Shown: positions 5,527 through 7,581 of the stretch, in pieces | Position numbering within the stretch: the first letter of the stretch is position 1 | Layout: every line of letters starts with the position of its first letter | Source of the DNA: Calditrichia bacterium | GTDB taxonomy: Bacteria > Calditrichota > Calditrichia > RBG-13-44-9 | DNA: 7,581 nucleotides | Direction: 5' to 3' | NCBI GenBank assembly: GCA_026991005.1 | Contig: JALXCH010000139.1 | Location: 1-7,581 of the forward strand | Notes under the pieces: model-generated | What the model was told of the DNA's origin: nothing | What the model saw: the letters and a program-made list of their open reading frames with translations, nothing else | Database searches by the model: none | Translations under genes and position numbers: made by a program

Positions 5527-7581
5527 ATGGATTGGAAGAGACGACATCGAGCATTTATCCTCCTGTATTTTTGTGCCATAACTCTGCTGGGCGGGTACAA
5601 TTTTTTTCAGGTGGTGCACCAGGCAACGGATCAGAACATTTTCGTCAGCGATCCGCGGGGAGTTCGGATTATTTACATTGAAAAAGGAGGTGCTTCGGAT
5701 CGGGCGGGACTAAAGGTGGGCGATATCATTACCCGAATTAATGGGCAAACATTTCGTAACGCCCGCGAAGCAGACATCCTGCTGCAAAAAGAGTATATCG
5801 GAAAAACCCTGGAATACGAAATTCTACGAAACGGCAAACCCATGACCATCCACGTTCGGCTCGCTCCTTTTGGAGTGCAGCTTTTTTATTTGCTTACCGT
5901 GTTGCTGGGAATTCTGTATGGTTTGCTGGGACTGTTTGTGGGAGTTTCTCGTCCGCATCTTAAGGAAGCGCGATTGTTCGCCTACGCAACCATTACGCTG
6001 AATTTTGCTCTCTGGTTACGGGTTATTCCCCGACCATCGCAAAGCTCGGAATTGTTTTATCGTGTCATGTTTTTTCTGGATGCCATCTCGGTTCTCATGA
6101 GCATGCTGCTGTTGTTTACACTTTCTTTTTATTTTCCCGATCGCCGTTTTGGCAAGGAAATTTCCATTCGTAAACGGCTATTCTTTTTATATTCTGTTGG
6201 TGGTATTATTTTACTGTTTCTAATTGGTGCTGGTTTCGGCTTTTATCGCATGCAATGGCTATCCTTTCTATTCCTGCTATTTTTAGGATTAGGACTGGCT
6301 GCACTTAACCACAAACATCGATATATACGGGAGGAATATCGGAAAAAATCGAAATATTTAAGATACAACAATTTTCTGTTGATATTTGTCACTCTCCTCT
6401 CAATTGTTCTCTATATTTTCTCTCGAGCGCGTACTCCATTTACAAGTTATCTCCCGTATGTTTTATTTCCGCTTTTTCTCTCACCCGTTTTTATTTTTAT
6501 CACCATTCAGCGTTATCGCATATTCGACTTAACCATCATTATTCGGAAGAACTGGATTTATTACACAGTAACCAGCCTGCACACGGCGTTTACGGTATTC
6601 ATTCTTATTTTGCTTATTAATCATCTGCCGAACATTCGTTCTTACTTGCCGGTTATTTTGTTTCACGAAAGCAGCGTGGAGATACTCAGCATCGAGCAAA
6701 TGACCTCCTCTGGCAGCGCACCCCAGGAAGGGGTTTTGTTGGGATACGGAATTTTGTTCACGCTGCTTATTCTCTGGGTGCATCGCAAGACGCGCAGTTT
6801 AATTGACCGGCGGTTTTTCCAGAGCAAATATGATTACCGCACCGCGCTACGGGAATTCTCGCCCCTGGGGCTCATTGCTCCCAATGAAGAAATTTTAGCC
6901 CGGCAGGTCATCGAAAATGTGGACAATATCATGCATCTGAAGCAAATTGCCCTGTGTCTGAAGGAAAATGACACGTTTGTCATCAAAGCACAGAAGGGAT
7001 TTGCACTGCCGAATCATTTCCAGCTTACCACCGAAACGGTTGCTCCGCTTGTTGCCAATCCCCATTCTTTTATCGAACTTACCCGGTTTGAAGATAACCA
7101 GTTTCGATCTCTTATTGAGGCGGGAGCACTTTATGTGCAGTGTGTTCGCAGTAAGAGTCAAAATCTGGGATTTTTGATTCTGGGGGAGAAGCGTTCGGAG
7201 ACCCCGTTTAATAAGGAAGACCTGGAACTGCTGCAGATTATTGCCACGCAGATTGCCATTGCCATCGAGAACATCAATTTGCATCGGGAGTTTAGCGAGA
7301 AGGAGCGTCTGGCGCACGAATTGAACATGGCGCGGGAGATTCAGTTACAATCCTTACCGCGACCGCATCTCCATCTTCCGCCTTTTGACTTATTTGCCCA
7401 TCTGGTACCTGCTCGGGAGGTGGGAGGCGATTATTACGATTATTTCGTGATTGAACCGCACCTGCTGGCTGTGTTGATTGGTGACGTAGCAGGTAAAGGG
7501 ATGCCAGCGGCATTGTTTATGTCCCGCATTCAGGGGATTCTTCGTTCGTTAAAACATCTTCACGCCTCTCCCCGGGAGCTT
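5527..7581 (+). CDS. Membrane-bound PDZ-GAF-PP2C (SpoIIE/RsbU-type) serine phosphatase, 3' end cut by the window
   Basis: The frame is open for 685 codons and leaves the window without a stop. Order: an N-terminal membrane anchor (9-27); a PDZ domain (~37-113) with GASDRAGLKVGDIITRING; about nine further hydrophobic segments (roughly 119-140, 149-167, 180-203, 218-240, 245-261, 283-300, 308-328, 343-367, 403-420); a charged linker RRFFQSKYDYRTALREF; a GAF domain (~455-585); a helix ELNMAREIQLQSLPR; and the start of a PP2C/SpoIIE phosphatase. EVGGDYYDYF (631-640) and IGDVAGKGMPAALFM (651-665) supply the metal-binding aspartates D635 and D653. Such proteins dephosphorylate anti-sigma-factor antagonists in partner-switching pathways. 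The ligand of the PDZ/membrane part is unknown. The start is the first ATG after an in-frame TAA at 5491, with a weak GGGAAG at 5516-5521. Roughly 130 residues of the phosphatase should lie beyond the edge. Confidence 0.9.
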   Translation, partial: MDWKRRHRAFILLYFCAITLLGGYNFFQVVHQATDQNIFVSDPRGVRIIYIEKGGASDRAGLKVGDIITRINGQTFRNAREADILLQKEYIGKTLEYEILRNGKPMTIHVRLAPFGVQLFYLLTVLLGILYGLLGLFVGVSRPHLKEARLFAYATITLNFALWLRVIPRPSQSSELFYRVMFFLDAISVLMSMLLLFTLSFYFPDRRFGKEISIRKRLFFLYSVGGIILLFLIGAGFGFYRMQWLSFLFLLFLGLGLAALNHKHRYIREEYRKKSKYLRYNNFLLIFVTLLSIVLYIFSRARTPFTSYLPYVLFPLFLSPVFIFITIQRYRIFDLTIIIRKNWIYYTVTSLHTAFTVFILILLINHLPNIRSYLPVILFHESSVEILSIEQMTSSGSAPQEGVLLGYGILFTLLILWVHRKTRSLIDRRFFQSKYDYRTALREFSPLGLIAPNEEILARQVIENVDNIMHLKQIALCLKENDTFVIKAQKGFALPNHFQLTTETVAPLVANPHSFIELTRFEDNQFRSLIEAGALYVQCVRSKSQNLGFLILGEKRSETPFNKEDLELLQIIATQIAIAIENINLHREFSEKERLAHELNMAREIQLQSLPRPHLHLPPFDLFAHLVPAREVGGDYYDYFVIEPHLLAVLIGDVAGKGMPAALFMSRIQGILRSLKHLHASPREL

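Noticed and set aside
6895..7317. 140-codon minus-strand open frame under the GAF region
   Set aside because: Shadow of the + strand phosphatase gene, whose GAF and PP2C motifs are unambiguous.

Overview
The window looks like a chromosomal piece of a bacterium from the FCB side of the tree. Calditrichota, Ignavibacteria or related candidate phyla are my best guess. The guess rests on gene style (a PDZ plus membrane plus GAF plus SpoIIE-type phosphatase protein, a lipoprotein with an atypical lipobox) and on the AT-rich repeat clutter between genes (ATTCGTG triplets, AAATCCC heptamers, GC-rich hairpins). It is a judgement without a database search and could be wrong at phylum level.

Left edge (1-401): the first 108 bases are the 3' end of a group II intron. 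Domain V (19-51) has its AGC triad and CG bulge, and domain VI (55-105) has a single bulged A at 102, seven nucleotides from the inferred splice site. The intron joins a sequence that matches the second half of an ATTCGTG repeat found intact three more times in the window, so the insertion site can be read to the base. AT-rich non-coding DNA follows, with a perfect 8-bp-arm palindrome and a sigma70-like promoter just before the first gene.

Central operon (402-3741, + strand): a MerR-family regulator fused to a cysteine-rich two-CW-like domain; a sulfide:quinone oxidoreductase-like flavoprotein; a DUF1641 protein; a DsrC/TusE-like sulfur carrier that keeps only the C-terminal cysteine; and a DsrE2-like protein with one conserved cysteine. 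The last four genes are tightly spaced, with good ribosome binding sites on most. A coherent reading is that sulfide is oxidised by the SQR-like enzyme at the membrane, the resulting sulfane sulfur is handled by the DsrE2 and DsrC/TusE-like carriers, and DUF1641 acts as an accessory to the flavoprotein. The MerR/two-CW protein would sense sulfide, persulfide, a metal or redox state. The first part is family knowledge; the pathway and the signal are inference. A hairpin terminator at 3777-3813 closes the operon and can also serve the convergent gene.

Right of the terminator: a minus-strand lipoprotein (3868-4602) made of two ~100-residue helical repeats with three matching histidines in each, laid out like cytochrome b562/c' four-helix bundles without a CXXCH motif. 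Next is a ~920-base gene-free block (4603-5526) filled with repeats: a 10-unit heptamer array, three GC-rich hairpins and three ATTCGTG units. The window ends inside a large + strand gene (5527 to the edge) for a multi-pass membrane, PDZ/GAF/PP2C-type signalling phosphatase.
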